A stretch of DNA of 64,000 nt. It comes from Castellaniella sp. GTDB lineage: Bacteria > Pseudomonadota > Gammaproteobacteria > Burkholderiales > Burkholderiaceae_B. The position numbers and the translations under genes were made by a program. The DNA is taken from positions 1-64,000 of the forward strand of contig NZ_SCQN01000011.1 of NCBI RefSeq assembly GCF_004321985.1, in the 5' to 3' direction. Under the pieces are notes generated by a model. It was given only the letters and a program-made list of their open reading frames with translations. It was not told where the DNA came from and did not search any database. Positions within the stretch are counted from its first letter, which is position 1. Each line of letters starts with the position of its first letter. Of the stretch, positions 1 to 9,257 are shown in pieces.

Positions 1-336
1 GAATCTGGACACTTCTTCCTGTCCACGATGCGTGACATTGTGGCCCGTGACGACGCCCCTGCCGACATGCGCCGGGACATGGATGCCCTGGGCAAGTGGT
101 ACGGTGGCAACGCTGACGACATCGCCCGGGAAGCAGCTGGGTACGGCGCATCGGACACCACGGCGGACCATGTCCGCGCCTACTTGGATGCCAAGACCTC
201 GGGCGATGTCGCCCGTGATCAGGCGATCGACCGGGCGCTGCACGAACAATTTGCCCGTGGGTTTGAGAAGTACCTGTTCGAAGGAAAGGCCCCGTCCACC
301 GAATTGCAGCCCCTTTCCTTGCTGCAAGATCGTTGA
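1..336 (+). pseudogene. C-terminal part of a large phage-type protein, open at the left window edge, probably truncated
   Basis: The frame is open from base 1 and ends at a stop at 334-336, giving 111 visible residues. It begins ESGHFFLSTM and later has HEQFARGFEKYLFEGKAPS. From memory this layout recurs in very large polyvalent or internal virion proteins of prophages, where the KAPS-EL stretch is followed by an aromatic-rich segment before the chain continues. Here the reading changes right after STELQ to PLSLLQDR and stops, so the gene looks cut by recombination near the tRNA-Leu insertion point. The family assignment is recalled, not computed, and the exact function is unknown. A shorter reading from the ATG at 28 is possible. 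Confidence 0.5.
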
Positions 337-395
337 GTCGCTGTGCAAGCTTGGGCATGGAGTTGGGGTCTGTCAGTTGGGTTCTCTACTGCCAA

Positions 396-416
396 GGTAC
401 CCAAGTTGGTACCCAA
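396..416. repeat. Tandem GGTACCCAA repeat near the tRNA-Leu junction
   Basis: GGTACCCAA occurs at 396-404 and again at 408-416, 12 bp apart. Related GTACC cores lie at about 541-545 and 554-558, just before the tRNA 3' end. Such short repeats next to a tRNA attachment site can be recombinase arm sites, but no integrase gene is visible here. Confidence 0.4.
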
Positions 417-440
417 AAGCAATAGATTCAACTGGACGAA

Positions 441-541
441 CATCGGATGTTATCGGACTCTCTGATAACAAAAAACCCGCAAGACTCAGTGTCCATGCGG
501 GTTTTTCTGTATCGTCGTCGGATTACATCGGATGCTATCGG
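441..541. repeat. Pair of 16-bp direct repeats CATCGGATG(T/C)TATCGG
   Basis: The copies at 441-456 and 526-541 match at 15 of 16 bases and flank the terminator hairpin. Their position between a phage-type gene end and a tRNA 3' end fits integrase or excisionase arm sites. That role is inference. Confidence 0.45.
470..507 (-). terminator. Rho-independent terminator, probably for tRNA-Leu
   Basis: An AAAACCCGCA / TGCGGGTTTT stem with a loop of about 14 nt has T-runs on both strands, so it could work in either direction. Read on the minus strand it lies about 55 bp past the tRNA-Leu 3' end. Read on the plus strand it would follow the truncated phage-type gene. Confidence 0.75.
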
Positions 542-560
542 TACCGCTTAAAGTACCCAC

Positions 561-645
561 TGGTGCCCGAAGGGGGACTCGAACCCCCACACCTTTCGGC
601 ACAGCCACCTCAAGGCTGCGCGTCTACCAATTCCGCCATCCGGGC
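561..645 (-). tRNA. tRNA-Leu (anticodon GAG)
   Basis: On the minus strand the sequence starts GCCCGGA and ends TTCGGGC-A-CCA, so the acceptor stem pairs and the CCA end is encoded. The anticodon arm is CAGCC-TTGAGGT-GGCTG, which gives GAG. The long variable arm and the GGTTCGAGTCC T-arm are typical of tRNA-Leu. A TATATT element about 20 bp upstream (666-671 on the plus strand) could be its -10 box. Its 3' end faces the phage-like remnant and is the likely attachment site. Confidence 0.95.
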
Positions 646-736
646 AACGGCTGTAAAGAGGTGAGAATATACCATGACTGCGGTCCTGCGTGGCCAGGGC
701 AGCGCTGTCGTGCGCCCGCTACGCCGGGCGGGCCGC

Positions 737-3700
737 CTAGTGCAGGGCGAAGTCCACGCGCGTCGCGGGGCCGCCATCGTCGGCGCTTGCAGCGTCAGTC
801 TTGGGGGCCACAATGAAGATCCGGTCAGCCAGATCCTCCGCACTGGCGGTGATCTGTTCATACACGGCTTGCGCACGTGCCTCGGCGAGCTTGGTCAGGG
901 CCTGGCGGCCCACAGGGGCGGCGGCCAGCAGCAGGGTGTTCATCTGCTCGGGCGGAATCGATTTGGCGAAGCCGATGGCGTTGCGCGGCTTGTCCTTGAT
1001 TTTGGTGTTGTCGTAGACCTTTCCCAGGTACTTGGCGCGGTCGGCCTTGGTGAGCGGGATGCTTTCCAGGTCGGGCTTCTTGCTTCGGCCGGCATCGCGG
1101 GCCTTGGCCGCGCGCATCTGGTTGTCCACCCAGGCCTGGCGCAGGCCTGCCTCGTCGGCTTGCGGGTCGGCACGACCGATGATGTCCATCTTCAGCGCGG
1201 GGCGGTCGGCCAGTGCCTTGACCAATGTGGCGACGTTGGACTTGGCCGTATCGTCGAGCGTGGCGCTGCCGGGTGCGAAGTCGATGTGCGACAGGTCGCT
1301 TTCGCCACCACCAAAGGCTGAGGCCAGCAGCTTGAAGGGTGCGGTCACCGCCTTGACCAGCGTGTTCATGATCACCTTGACGATGATGCCGCCCACCGAA
1401 AACTGTGGGTCATCGAGTGAGCCCGAGATCGGCAGATTCACGTCGATGTTCCCGCTGGAATCCTTCAACAGGGCGACCGCCAGCAGTACCGGTAGTTTGA
1501 TGGCGTCAGCGCTGCCGGACGGCTTGCCGAAGGTGAGCTGGTTGAGGAGTACCTTGTTGCTGGCCTGCAGGGCACGGTCCTTGATCTGGTATCGCAGGTC
1601 GACCGACAGCTTGCCGCGCTCGATGGCGTAGCCTACATATTTGGATGAGTATGTGGTGAATCGGGGTAGGTCCACGCCTTTGGCCGAGGCCTTGAGGTCC
1701 AGCGCCAGGTAGCGCGAGAAGGGCTGCACCGTGCCCGAGACGGAGAAGGGCGCTGTGCGGTACACGCGGCCTGCCACGCTGACCTTGGCTGGCGTGGGTT
1801 TGGTCGAAGACACCGCCGTGAGGGAGCCGTCGATGGACGACAGCTCCGCGCGGTAGTTGGGCCGTACGAAGTGGTCGTTGAATGTCATGCGGCCGCGCTT
1901 GAGCTTGACGCTGTTGATCGAAATGTCGGGCCCGGCACTGACGTGCCGGGCGGTGGGTTTTTCATGCCCGGCCGCATGGTTTCGACGAGTTTGCGTATCC
2001 TGCGTGATCGAGCCTGCGGCTTTGCCCTTGTCCACCATGATGTCCATGACATTCAGGCGCGCCTTGTTATTGAGAAGAATGTTTCCGTAGAAATCGTCCA
2101 GCAGGATGTCGCCCAGCCCTAGCTGGAGCCTGGTTCCTTCTGCCGAAATGTGCATGTTGGTCAGGCCCAGGTGCTTCCAGTTGAGGAATGCCGCCTTGTT
2201 GACGCGGTCCTGGAGGTCGAAATCGTTGATCTGGACGGCGCCGCGCCAATCGGCCTGCATCGGCTTGCCTTTCTGCTCAGGGGTGAATTCGGCATTGCCG
2301 CGCGCGCCCAGAGACAGGCTGCGCACCGTGGCGTTCAGGCTGGAAGCGATGTAGGGGGCCAGGGAGGCCGCGTCGAACTTGGCCAGGTCGACCGAAGTCT
2401 TCAGCGACAGCGGCTGTACCGTCAGTGAGCCCTTGAGCGCCAGTGTGCCGTGTTTCTGGATACCGTCGGCTCGCAGGGTGAAGTTTGTTGGTTTCGCGTC
2501 CAGGGCGAGTCGGTCGGCGTCCAGTGCCATCGAGCCGATGGACAGGTTCACCCCAGGCTTGACGGAGTCGTCGCGCACGGCGAACTGCGCCAGGCCCAGC
2601 TTCACGTTGTGGGCTTCAACCCGAGAGTTCGCCAGAGTGACCTTGCCTTCGAGGCTCAGCCGGCCGTTCTGCAGGGTGATGGGTGCGAAATGGCGAACGG
2701 CAGCCGCGAAGGGCGCTAGCGCCAGCTTGTCCAGCCGCACCTGTGCCTGGACCGAAAGGGGCCGCAGGATAATGGGTGCCTGAACTTGCAGCGAGCTGCC
2801 GTCCGTCGGGTTGTTCATGCTCAGTTGCGCCATCATGGGCTGGTTCGCAGCCTGCGGCACGGCGATGTGCTGGACCTCCACGTCCAGGCCTTTCAGCGAA
2901 TAGTCCAGCTTGATCGGATCGTCGCGGAGATGCGCTTCACCGTCGTTGAGTCTGAAGGTGCCGATGGCGACCTTCCAGGCTGCGGCCGGGCTATCGGGAG
3001 CATCGGCAGCGGAGCCTGCTGTTGCGGGGTTCGCCGGGTTGGAGCCCTCGGGTTTGGTGGAGGCCGGGGCTCCCAGCTTGGCGAAGCCCTCGGCCACGCG
3101 CTGCCAGTTCGACTGCCGGGCGTCACGGTGCGCTTCCACGCGCGGTTTTTCCAGGGCCACCGTGTCGATGGAGACCGTTCGTGCGCCCAGGTCGGCCGTC
3201 AGACCCTGGATCTTCAGGTCATCCCAGGCCATCAACGGCGCTCCGGATGACTCGGTCGTGTCAAGCGCGCGCAGGCCCAGGTCGCCCTGTACGCGGATTC
3301 GCGGCGCAGCGTTTTGGGGTTGCTCGAACAACACCTGCAGCCTGGAATCGAGCAGGGCATTCTTGATCTTGACGGGCAGGGGCGGGGGCCAGAAATCGAC
3401 CCATTTGTCGAGCGCCAGGCCGTCGACCGTCACGTTCAGTGTGGATGTGGGCGCGGTATCGAACGGACGCGCCGTGCCGGTCAGGTCGAAAGGGCTGCCA
3501 TTGATGAGCATGTGCACCGCCGGCTGCACATCGGTCTTCGTGGCGTAGCTGAGTGACGAAATGAATGGGATACCTAGCGTGAGATCGGTGATCGTCTGTC
3601 TGCGGCCGGTGACGTGATCATCCAGGCTGATGGCGCCTCCGGTCAACGATAGATTGTTCACCGAGAATCGCGGCACCCCCGTCGAAGCTGGTTTGGGCTT

Positions 3701-4135
3701 GGCCGGCTGTTCGGCCGACGTCTTCTCCAGTCGTTCGATGATGTCGGAAAAATTGAAATGGGTGGGGTCCTGCCGCACCAGCGTGAGCTGGGGCTGGTCG
3801 ATACGGATCCGGTCGAGTACCGGCGCGAACAACACGATGGAGCGCCAGGCCACCCGAAGGTCGATCTCACCGATCTTCAGCAGCGGCGCCGACTGGCGCT
3901 GCTCAATGACGAGATCCTTGGCGCTCAGCGCCAGCGTGAAAGGGTTAAAGCGGATGTCGCCCACGTCTACTGGGCGCCCCAGCAATTCGGCCACGTTTTG
4001 CGTGAGCACGCGATGCACGGCCTTGGGCACCAGCCAAGCCGACAGCGCGGCCAGAACGAGCAGCGTAAGTGCGATGCCCGCCAGGATCTTGCCTGTCCGA
4101 CGGCTGAGTTTCAGTGCTGGCATCTGCAATGGCAT
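737..4135 (-). CDS. DUF748 / AsmA-like envelope protein
   Basis: About 1132 residues with one N-terminal membrane anchor (ILAGIALTLLVLAALSAWLV) followed by a very long periplasmic region of repeated beta-rich segments, as in DUF748 proteins of the AsmA-like superfamily. The stretch reading about IDFAPGSATLDD near the C-terminus resembles the OmpA-type end seen in DUF748 members. The Met at 4135 is preferred because GGGAG lies 8 bases upstream. Starts at 4186 and 4219 (MSEKATNG) are in frame but have weak ribosome sites. AsmA-like proteins are linked to outer-membrane lipid transport or envelope integrity, but the role of DUF748 is not settled. It lies 190 bp downstream of the efflux pump on the same strand and is probably separately transcribed. 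Confidence 0.85.
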   Translation of the reverse strand: MPLQMPALKLSRRTGKILAGIALTLLVLAALSAWLVPKAVHRVLTQNVAELLGRPVDVGDIRFNPFTLALSAKDLVIEQRQSAPLLKIGEIDLRVAWRSIVLFAPVLDRIRIDQPQLTLVRQDPTHFNFSDIIERLEKTSAEQPAKPKPASTGVPRFSVNNLSLTGGAISLDDHVTGRRQTITDLTLGIPFISSLSYATKTDVQPAVHMLINGSPFDLTGTARPFDTAPTSTLNVTVDGLALDKWVDFWPPPLPVKIKNALLDSRLQVLFEQPQNAAPRIRVQGDLGLRALDTTESSGAPLMAWDDLKIQGLTADLGARTVSIDTVALEKPRVEAHRDARQSNWQRVAEGFAKLGAPASTKPEGSNPANPATAGSAADAPDSPAAAWKVAIGTFRLNDGEAHLRDDPIKLDYSLKGLDVEVQHIAVPQAANQPMMAQLSMNNPTDGSSLQVQAPIILRPLSVQAQVRLDKLALAPFAAAVRHFAPITLQNGRLSLEGKVTLANSRVEAHNVKLGLAQFAVRDDSVKPGVNLSIGSMALDADRLALDAKPTNFTLRADGIQKHGTLALKGSLTVQPLSLKTSVDLAKFDAASLAPYIASSLNATVRSLSLGARGNAEFTPEQKGKPMQADWRGAVQINDFDLQDRVNKAAFLNWKHLGLTNMHISAEGTRLQLGLGDILLDDFYGNILLNNKARLNVMDIMVDKGKAAGSITQDTQTRRNHAAGHEKPTARHVSAGPDISINSVKLKRGRMTFNDHFVRPNYRAELSSIDGSLTAVSSTKPTPAKVSVAGRVYRTAPFSVSGTVQPFSRYLALDLKASAKGVDLPRFTTYSSKYVGYAIERGKLSVDLRYQIKDRALQASNKVLLNQLTFGKPSGSADAIKLPVLLAVALLKDSSGNIDVNLPISGSLDDPQFSVGGIIVKVIMNTLVKAVTAPFKLLASAFGGGESDLSHIDFAPGSATLDDTAKSNVATLVKALADRPALKMDIIGRADPQADEAGLRQAWVDNQMRAAKARDAGRSKKPDLESIPLTKADRAKYLGKVYDNTKIKDKPRNAIGFAKSIPPEQMNTLLLAAAPVGRQALTKLAEARAQAVYEQITASAEDLADRIFIVAPKTDAASADDGGPATRVDFALH

Positions 4136-4327
4136 CGAGCGCGCTCCCGGCGGGTGTGACGTGTCCTGTATTCGGCCCGTGAACATTGAGGCCACGCCGT
4201 TCGTGGCCTTTTCGCTCATTATCCATGCCGAGTCCGGGTGCGTCTATTGGGGGGTGCGGATTTTTCTTCGATCTCTTTTGCCTGCACTCCTGCCTTGTCG
4301 ACCATAGACGGAAAGGCAGGTGTCGGA

Positions 4328-7300
4328 TCACGTCTGCGCTGGCGGCTTTCCGTTCTTGATTGCAGGCACGCCATCGAGCTTGTCCCCGGCGATGCGTCGC
4401 ACGATTACGTAGAACACCGGGATCAGCAGCAGCCCGAAAATCGTGGCGAACAACATGCCGCCAATCACACCCGTACCGATTGCGTGGCGCGCGTTGGCGC
4501 CGGCGCCGGTGGAAATGAAGAGCGGGAACACACCGAGGATGAACGCGAACGAGGTCATCAGGATGGGGCGGAAACGCAGCCGCGCCGCAGTCAGGACCGC
4601 CTCGCGCAGGGTCTTGCCTCCTTTCTGCGCCGCAACCGCATACTCGATGATCAGGATGGCATTCTTGGCAGCCAGCCCGATGACAGTCACCAGCCCGATC
4701 TTGAAGAACACGTCGTTGGCCAGACCGCGTCCCATCGTGAACAGTACCGTGCCAAGCAGCGCAAGCGGCACGATCAGCAGCACGGCGACCGGAACCGACC
4801 AACTCTCATACAGGGCGGCCAGCGCCAGGAATACCACCAGGATGGACAAGGCCATCAGCATGGGTGCGCCGTTGCTCGACGCGGCCTCCTGGAATGATTC
4901 GCCGGCCCAGTCGTAACCGAAGCCGTGCGGCAGGTCATGCGCCACGAGGCTTTGCATGGCGTCCATTGCCTGGCCTGATGCAAAGCCGGGGGCGGCATCG
5001 CCCACGACCTCGATCGCCGGATTGCCGTTGAACCGCGTAAGCGACGGCGACACCAGTGCCCAGTGGCTCTTGATTACGCTGGAAATCGGGATCATGGCTG
5101 GCGTACCGTCCGGGTTCTTGCGTGTGCTGCTGGGCGTGTAGAAGTCGTTGAAGGCCGCGCGGCTCATCCGGTAGGGCGCGTCGGCCTGCAGCATCACGAA
5201 CTTGACGCGCCCTTCGGCAAACATCTGGCCGACCTGGGTAGGCGCCAGCATCAGGCTGGCGGCGTTGGCCACGTCGGTTGCCGAGAGGCCCATCGACGCC
5301 GCCTGTACACGGTCGATTTTGAAGTCGAGTTGCGGCGCCGGGGGCAACTGGTTGGCCCGCACGTTGACCAGCACCTTGTTGCCCTTGGATTTGGTCTGCA
5401 GTGTGTGAAGTGCCTGGTCGAGCGCAGTACGCCCCAGACCGCCGGTGTCCTCCAGGTACATGTCGAAACCGCCGAACTGTCCGAGCCCGTGCACGGTGGG
5501 CAGGTTGACCACGACGATGGATGCGTCGCGGATGCTCTTGTGCAGTTGCGCGTTCAGGTGTGGAATCAGCTGCGCCGCAGAGCGCGCGCGCTTGCTCCAG
5601 TCCGTCAGCTGAATGAATGCCATGCCGTTGTTTTCCCCCGATCCCACCGGGCTGAAACCGATGATTTGCATGACGTGCTCGATTTCGGGGTCTTTCCGCA
5701 GCGTGTTCCATACCTGGCTCATCACCGCCTCGCTGCGCTGTTTGGTAGCGCCCGGCGGCAATTGCACCATGGCCAGCAGGTAGCCCTGGTCTTCTTGCGG
5801 CAAGAAGCTGCCTGGCAGCTTGACGTAGAGGAACCCGGCTGCCGCCACGACCACGGCGAACACCATCATCCAGCGCGGCGCATGATGCACGGCGTGGCCG
5901 ACGTGGCCGATGTAGGTGCCGTGCGTCCAGGCGAACAGATCGTTGAACTTGCGGAACAGAGGGTTCTTCTTGCGCTCATGTTCCGGTTTCAGGTAGCGAC
6001 CACAAAGTGCCGGCGTGAAGGTCAGCGCAAGGAACGCCGAGAAGAACATCGATACCGCGATCGTCAGGGCGAACTGGCGGTAGATGATGCCCGTCGAACC
6101 TGACTGTAAGGCGGACGGTACGAATACGGCCAGCAGCACCGCCGTGATGGCTACCACGGCGCCTGAGATCTCCCGCATGCCCTTGCGAGCGGCTTCTTTG
6201 GGCGGCAGGCCTTGTTCGGTCATGATGCGCTCGATGTTCTCGATCACGACGATCGCATCGTCCACGACGATGCCGATGGCCATGACCATGCCGAACAGGC
6301 TGAGCTGGTTGATCGTGAACCCGAGAGCATCCATGCCGATGAACGCCCCAAGCAGGGCCACCGGGATCACGATGGCGGGGATGATGGTGGCGCGGAGATT
6401 CTGGAGGAAGACCAACATCACGAGGAACACCAGTACCAGGGCTTCGACCAGCGTTGTCAGCACGTCCTGGATCGAGATCGTGATGAATGTCGTGGTGTCA
6501 TAGGGGACGGACCAGGTCACTCCTTCCGGGAAACCGACCTGCAGCTTCGCCATTTCGGCGCGTACGGCCTTGGCGACCGCGAGCCCGTTGGCCCCGGGCA
6601 GTGTCTGGATTGCAAATGCGCCGATCGGCCTGCCGTCGTAGATGGTGTCGAAGCCATAGCCTTGCGGTCCGAAGTCCGCTGTTGCGATGTCACCCAGCCT
6701 CACCACGGTGCCGTCCTGGTTGGCCCGAAGGATGATGCCCAGGAATTGTCCAGGCGTGGAGAACAGGCCCTCGCCGGCCACGTTGGCGGTGAAACCCCAG
6801 CCCTTGACTGCCGGGTCCGCGCCCAGAGTGCCGGCTGCCACCTGAATGTTCTGCGATTTCAGTGCATCGATCACTTCGGTCGCCGATAGGCCGTAGCCAT
6901 GCATTTTTTCCGGATTCAGCCAGACCCGCATGGCGTATTCGGCACCGAATTGATTGGTGGCCCCGACGCCGGCAATACGTGAGATTGGGTTCAGCACCTG
7001 CGAGGCGATGATGTCGTTCAGGCGGTCCCGGCCGATGGTGGGATTGTCAGAACTCAACGCGATGGCCATCAGCGTGTCGGGGTTGGCTTTGGCGACGATG
7101 ATGCCTTGTGCGAGCACGGCCGGTGGCAGCCTGGGCTCGGCCCGTGTGACCTGGTTCTGCGTCTGCATCGCGGCGATGTCGGGGTTGGTGCCAGGCTTGA
7201 AAGTCAGCTTGATCGCCACGCGGCCGCTGGAGCTGGTGGACGAGTTGAAGTACAGCAGGTTGTCGATGCCAGTGAGTTGCTGCTCGATCACTTCAGTGAC

Positions 7301-7480
7301 CGATCCCTCGGCGGTGCTGGAACTGGCGCCGGGGTAGTGGGCGACAATCGAAACCTCCGGTGGTGCGATGTTCGGATATGACTGCACACCCAGGTTGTCG
7401 ATCGCAAGCACCCCGCCCAGCGTGATCAGGATCGCGATCACCCACGCAAAGATCGGTCGGTCGATGAAGAAGTTCGACAT
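4328..7480 (-). CDS. RND multidrug efflux inner-membrane permease (HAE1, AcrB/MexB type)
   Basis: 1050 residues, the usual AcrB/MexB length. It opens with FFIDRPIFAWVIAILITLGG (first membrane helix). The proton-relay motif GIVVDDAIVVIENIERI is in the fourth helix near residue 410, with the paired Asp residues present. Twelve membrane helices and two large periplasmic loops are expected, and a DEAD-like gap is not seen. It exports drugs or other amphiphiles by proton antiport, together with the adaptor encoded 12 bp upstream and the outer-membrane factor on the opposite strand. The operon order is marR, adaptor, permease. The substrate cannot be read from the sequence. Confidence 0.95.
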   Translation of the reverse strand: MSNFFIDRPIFAWVIAILITLGGVLAIDNLGVQSYPNIAPPEVSIVAHYPGASSSTAEGSVTEVIEQQLTGIDNLLYFNSSTSSSGRVAIKLTFKPGTNPDIAAMQTQNQVTRAEPRLPPAVLAQGIIVAKANPDTLMAIALSSDNPTIGRDRLNDIIASQVLNPISRIAGVGATNQFGAEYAMRVWLNPEKMHGYGLSATEVIDALKSQNIQVAAGTLGADPAVKGWGFTANVAGEGLFSTPGQFLGIILRANQDGTVVRLGDIATADFGPQGYGFDTIYDGRPIGAFAIQTLPGANGLAVAKAVRAEMAKLQVGFPEGVTWSVPYDTTTFITISIQDVLTTLVEALVLVFLVMLVFLQNLRATIIPAIVIPVALLGAFIGMDALGFTINQLSLFGMVMAIGIVVDDAIVVIENIERIMTEQGLPPKEAARKGMREISGAVVAITAVLLAVFVPSALQSGSTGIIYRQFALTIAVSMFFSAFLALTFTPALCGRYLKPEHERKKNPLFRKFNDLFAWTHGTYIGHVGHAVHHAPRWMMVFAVVVAAAGFLYVKLPGSFLPQEDQGYLLAMVQLPPGATKQRSEAVMSQVWNTLRKDPEIEHVMQIIGFSPVGSGENNGMAFIQLTDWSKRARSAAQLIPHLNAQLHKSIRDASIVVVNLPTVHGLGQFGGFDMYLEDTGGLGRTALDQALHTLQTKSKGNKVLVNVRANQLPPAPQLDFKIDRVQAASMGLSATDVANAASLMLAPTQVGQMFAEGRVKFVMLQADAPYRMSRAAFNDFYTPSSTRKNPDGTPAMIPISSVIKSHWALVSPSLTRFNGNPAIEVVGDAAPGFASGQAMDAMQSLVAHDLPHGFGYDWAGESFQEAASSNGAPMLMALSILVVFLALAALYESWSVPVAVLLIVPLALLGTVLFTMGRGLANDVFFKIGLVTVIGLAAKNAILIIEYAVAAQKGGKTLREAVLTAARLRFRPILMTSFAFILGVFPLFISTGAGANARHAIGTGVIGGMLFATIFGLLLIPVFYVIVRRIAGDKLDGVPAIKNGKPPAQT

Positions 7481-7492
7481 GTGGGGATCCCG

Positions 7493-8680
7493 TTACTTGC
7501 CGGATGCTGTGGCGGATGCAATGGAGGGACCGTCTGTCTTTGCGGTTGATGCCGGTGGCTGCCAGGGCTCCGTCTTGGCCTGCGCGCCGATCTGCACCAC
7601 CTGCAGTCCCGAAGCGATCACCTGATCCCCTGCGGCCAGGCCGGACGTAATGACCCAGTCGACCCCCTGTGTGCCGTCCGTTGTCACGTTGCGATGTGCA
7701 ACCTTGCCGTCTTTGCTGACCACCAGGACGTAAGTGCCAGTGATGTCGCGCTGCACCGCGGCCTGCGGAATCAGGAACGCGTGATGGCGCTCGCCCAGTT
7801 TCATCTGCAGGGTGACATAGGTGCCCGGGAGCAACCTGAACTGTGGATTCGGCAGTAGCGCCCGCAAGGTGACTGATCCGGTGGCGGGGTCGACCGTGGG
7901 CGCCGAGAAATCCACGGTACCGACTTTGGCGTAGGGTGTGCCGTCGGGCAGCGTGACCTTGACCGTGGTCTTGTTGGGCTCAGCGAGCCGGATGTCGCCG
8001 CGCTCGGCGGCCCTTTGCAGCGCGTTGAGATCGTTCACGCCGATGGTGAAGTTGACGTACAGCGGATCCAGCTGGCTAACGGTCGTGAGCAGGGTTGCGG
8101 AGCCCTGGCCCACGAGAGCGCCTTCGGTGACCTGCTGCTGGCCGGCGCGGCCGTCGATGGGCGACGTGACGTGGGCGTAGCCCAGATCAATGCGCGCCAT
8201 CCGCACGCTTGCCTGATCTGCCTTGACTGTCGCTTCCTGTTGCTGCACCAGGAATTTCTGGTCGGTGTAGGTTTTTTCGGCAATCGCTTTTTGTTGGTGC
8301 AGTTTTTGGTAGCGGGCGAAGTCCGCGCGCGCCTGCCCCAGGTTTGCCTGATCCTTGGCCAGTTGGGCCGTGGCGCTGTCCAGCGCCGCCTGCAGGGGAT
8401 CCGGGTCTATTTCGAACAGTAGTTGTCCTTTCCTGACCTCGCTGCCTTCGACATAGGCCCGCTTCAGCAGGACACCCGCGACCCGCGCATTCACGTCTGC
8501 GCTGCGGAATGCGGACAGTCGGCCCACCAGGTGCTTGACGAGCGGTGCGTTCTCCTCGTGCGCCGTGACGATGCCGACCAGCGGGGGTGTTGGTGCCGTT
8601 GCCTGATTCGGATGGTCGCTGCAAGCCGCCAGCATCAGCGCCAGACACCAGGGTGCGGCGCGCAGAATAAAATTTTTCAT
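7493..8680 (-). CDS. RND efflux periplasmic adaptor lipoprotein (AcrA/MexA family)
   Basis: 395 residues with a lipoprotein signal (LMLAAC, acylated Cys20). The biotinyl-lipoyl half-motif SADVNARVAGVLLKRAYVEG comes first, then an alpha-helical hairpin (about residues 95-165), then the second lipoyl half, a beta-barrel and a membrane-proximal domain with TYVTLQMKLGE. This is the standard adaptor layout that bridges the RND permease and the outer-membrane factor. The start codon is 5 bp past the marR stop and the stop is 12 bp before the permease, so the three genes form a tight operon. The Cys-anchored N-terminus agrees with AcrA and MexA. Confidence 0.94.
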   Translation of the reverse strand: MKNFILRAAPWCLALMLAACSDHPNQATAPTPPLVGIVTAHEENAPLVKHLVGRLSAFRSADVNARVAGVLLKRAYVEGSEVRKGQLLFEIDPDPLQAALDSATAQLAKDQANLGQARADFARYQKLHQQKAIAEKTYTDQKFLVQQQEATVKADQASVRMARIDLGYAHVTSPIDGRAGQQQVTEGALVGQGSATLLTTVSQLDPLYVNFTIGVNDLNALQRAAERGDIRLAEPNKTTVKVTLPDGTPYAKVGTVDFSAPTVDPATGSVTLRALLPNPQFRLLPGTYVTLQMKLGERHHAFLIPQAAVQRDITGTYVLVVSKDGKVAHRNVTTDGTQGVDWVITSGLAAGDQVIASGLQVVQIGAQAKTEPWQPPASTAKTDGPSIASATASGK

Positions 8681-8685
8681 AATGG

Positions 8686-9201
8686 TCAGGTGTCGATCAC
8701 GGTATCCATCGACGTGACGAGCCGTTGCAGCAGGCGCTGCAGCTCGCGCTTCTCCGTTGAGCTCAGGCAGGAAAACGTTTCGCGTAACGGCGGGAAGAAT
8801 CTGGGCAACAGGTCGAGGACAAACCGGCGGCCGGCGTCCAGTATCCGCAGCTCGACGCGGCGCCGGTCTTCGGTACTGTGGGCTCGCGCCACCAGCCCGC
8901 GCTTGACGAGCAGGTTCGCGATTCGGGTGATGTTGGCTGGGGTCTGCGCCAGGTAAGTGGACAATTCGTTGGGGAAAACCGGATGATTGGCGTTGACGAA
9001 CAGATACATCAGGGCCCGGAAATCGCTCTGGTGCAGATCGTAGGGGGCCAGCGCCGCATCCGACAGGCTGGTCAGCCCGCCGGCGGCCAGATTCAGCCAG
9101 CCGGAAAGCTCCGCGTCCTGCAGCGGGAAATCCGCTACGCTCTGCGCGGCGAGGTTCAGACTTGCCCCCATTCTCTGCATGTGTAGCGTCAGGCTGCTCA
9201 T
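8686..9201 (-). CDS. MarR-family transcriptional regulator of the efflux operon
   Basis: 171 residues with a central winged helix: YDLHQSDFRALMYLF, then the recognition region LAQTPANITRIANLLVKRGLV and the wing HSTEDRRRVELRILD. The DRR wing is characteristic of MarR proteins. It is first in the operon with the adaptor and permease and is divergent from the outer-membrane factor, with 55 bp between the two starts. The usual logic is autorepression and repression of the pump, relieved by a small aromatic ligand; that is inferred from the family. The helical N-terminal 40 residues are longer than in minimal MarR proteins. Confidence 0.92.
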   Translation of the reverse strand: MSSLTLHMQRMGASLNLAAQSVADFPLQDAELSGWLNLAAGGLTSLSDAALAPYDLHQSDFRALMYLFVNANHPVFPNELSTYLAQTPANITRIANLLVKRGLVARAHSTEDRRRVELRILDAGRRFVLDLLPRFFPPLRETFSCLSSTEKRELQRLLQRLVTSMDTVIDT

Positions 9202-9239
9202 TCGTTCAGTGAATAGATATTTAGCCAGCGAAATGTTAG

Positions 9240-9257
9240 TATAGTAAACAGTCTATA
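9240..9257. promoter_or_regulatory. Candidate MarR operator between marR and the outer-membrane factor
   Basis: TATAG (9240-9244) and CTATA (9253-9257) form an inverted repeat around 8 bp in the short divergent intergenic region. It touches the start codon assigned to the outer-membrane factor. The region is AT-rich against a GC-rich background. Binding by the adjacent MarR protein is inference. Confidence 0.4.

Noticed and set aside
32-664. Open frame of 210 residues across the tRNA-Leu region
   Set aside because: It reads through the repeats and the tRNA in another frame from the phage-type gene; composition is not protein-like.
5063-6103. Antisense open frame of 346 residues inside the RND permease gene
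   Set aside because: It is His- and Arg-rich, without known motifs, and lies fully inside a well-supported gene.
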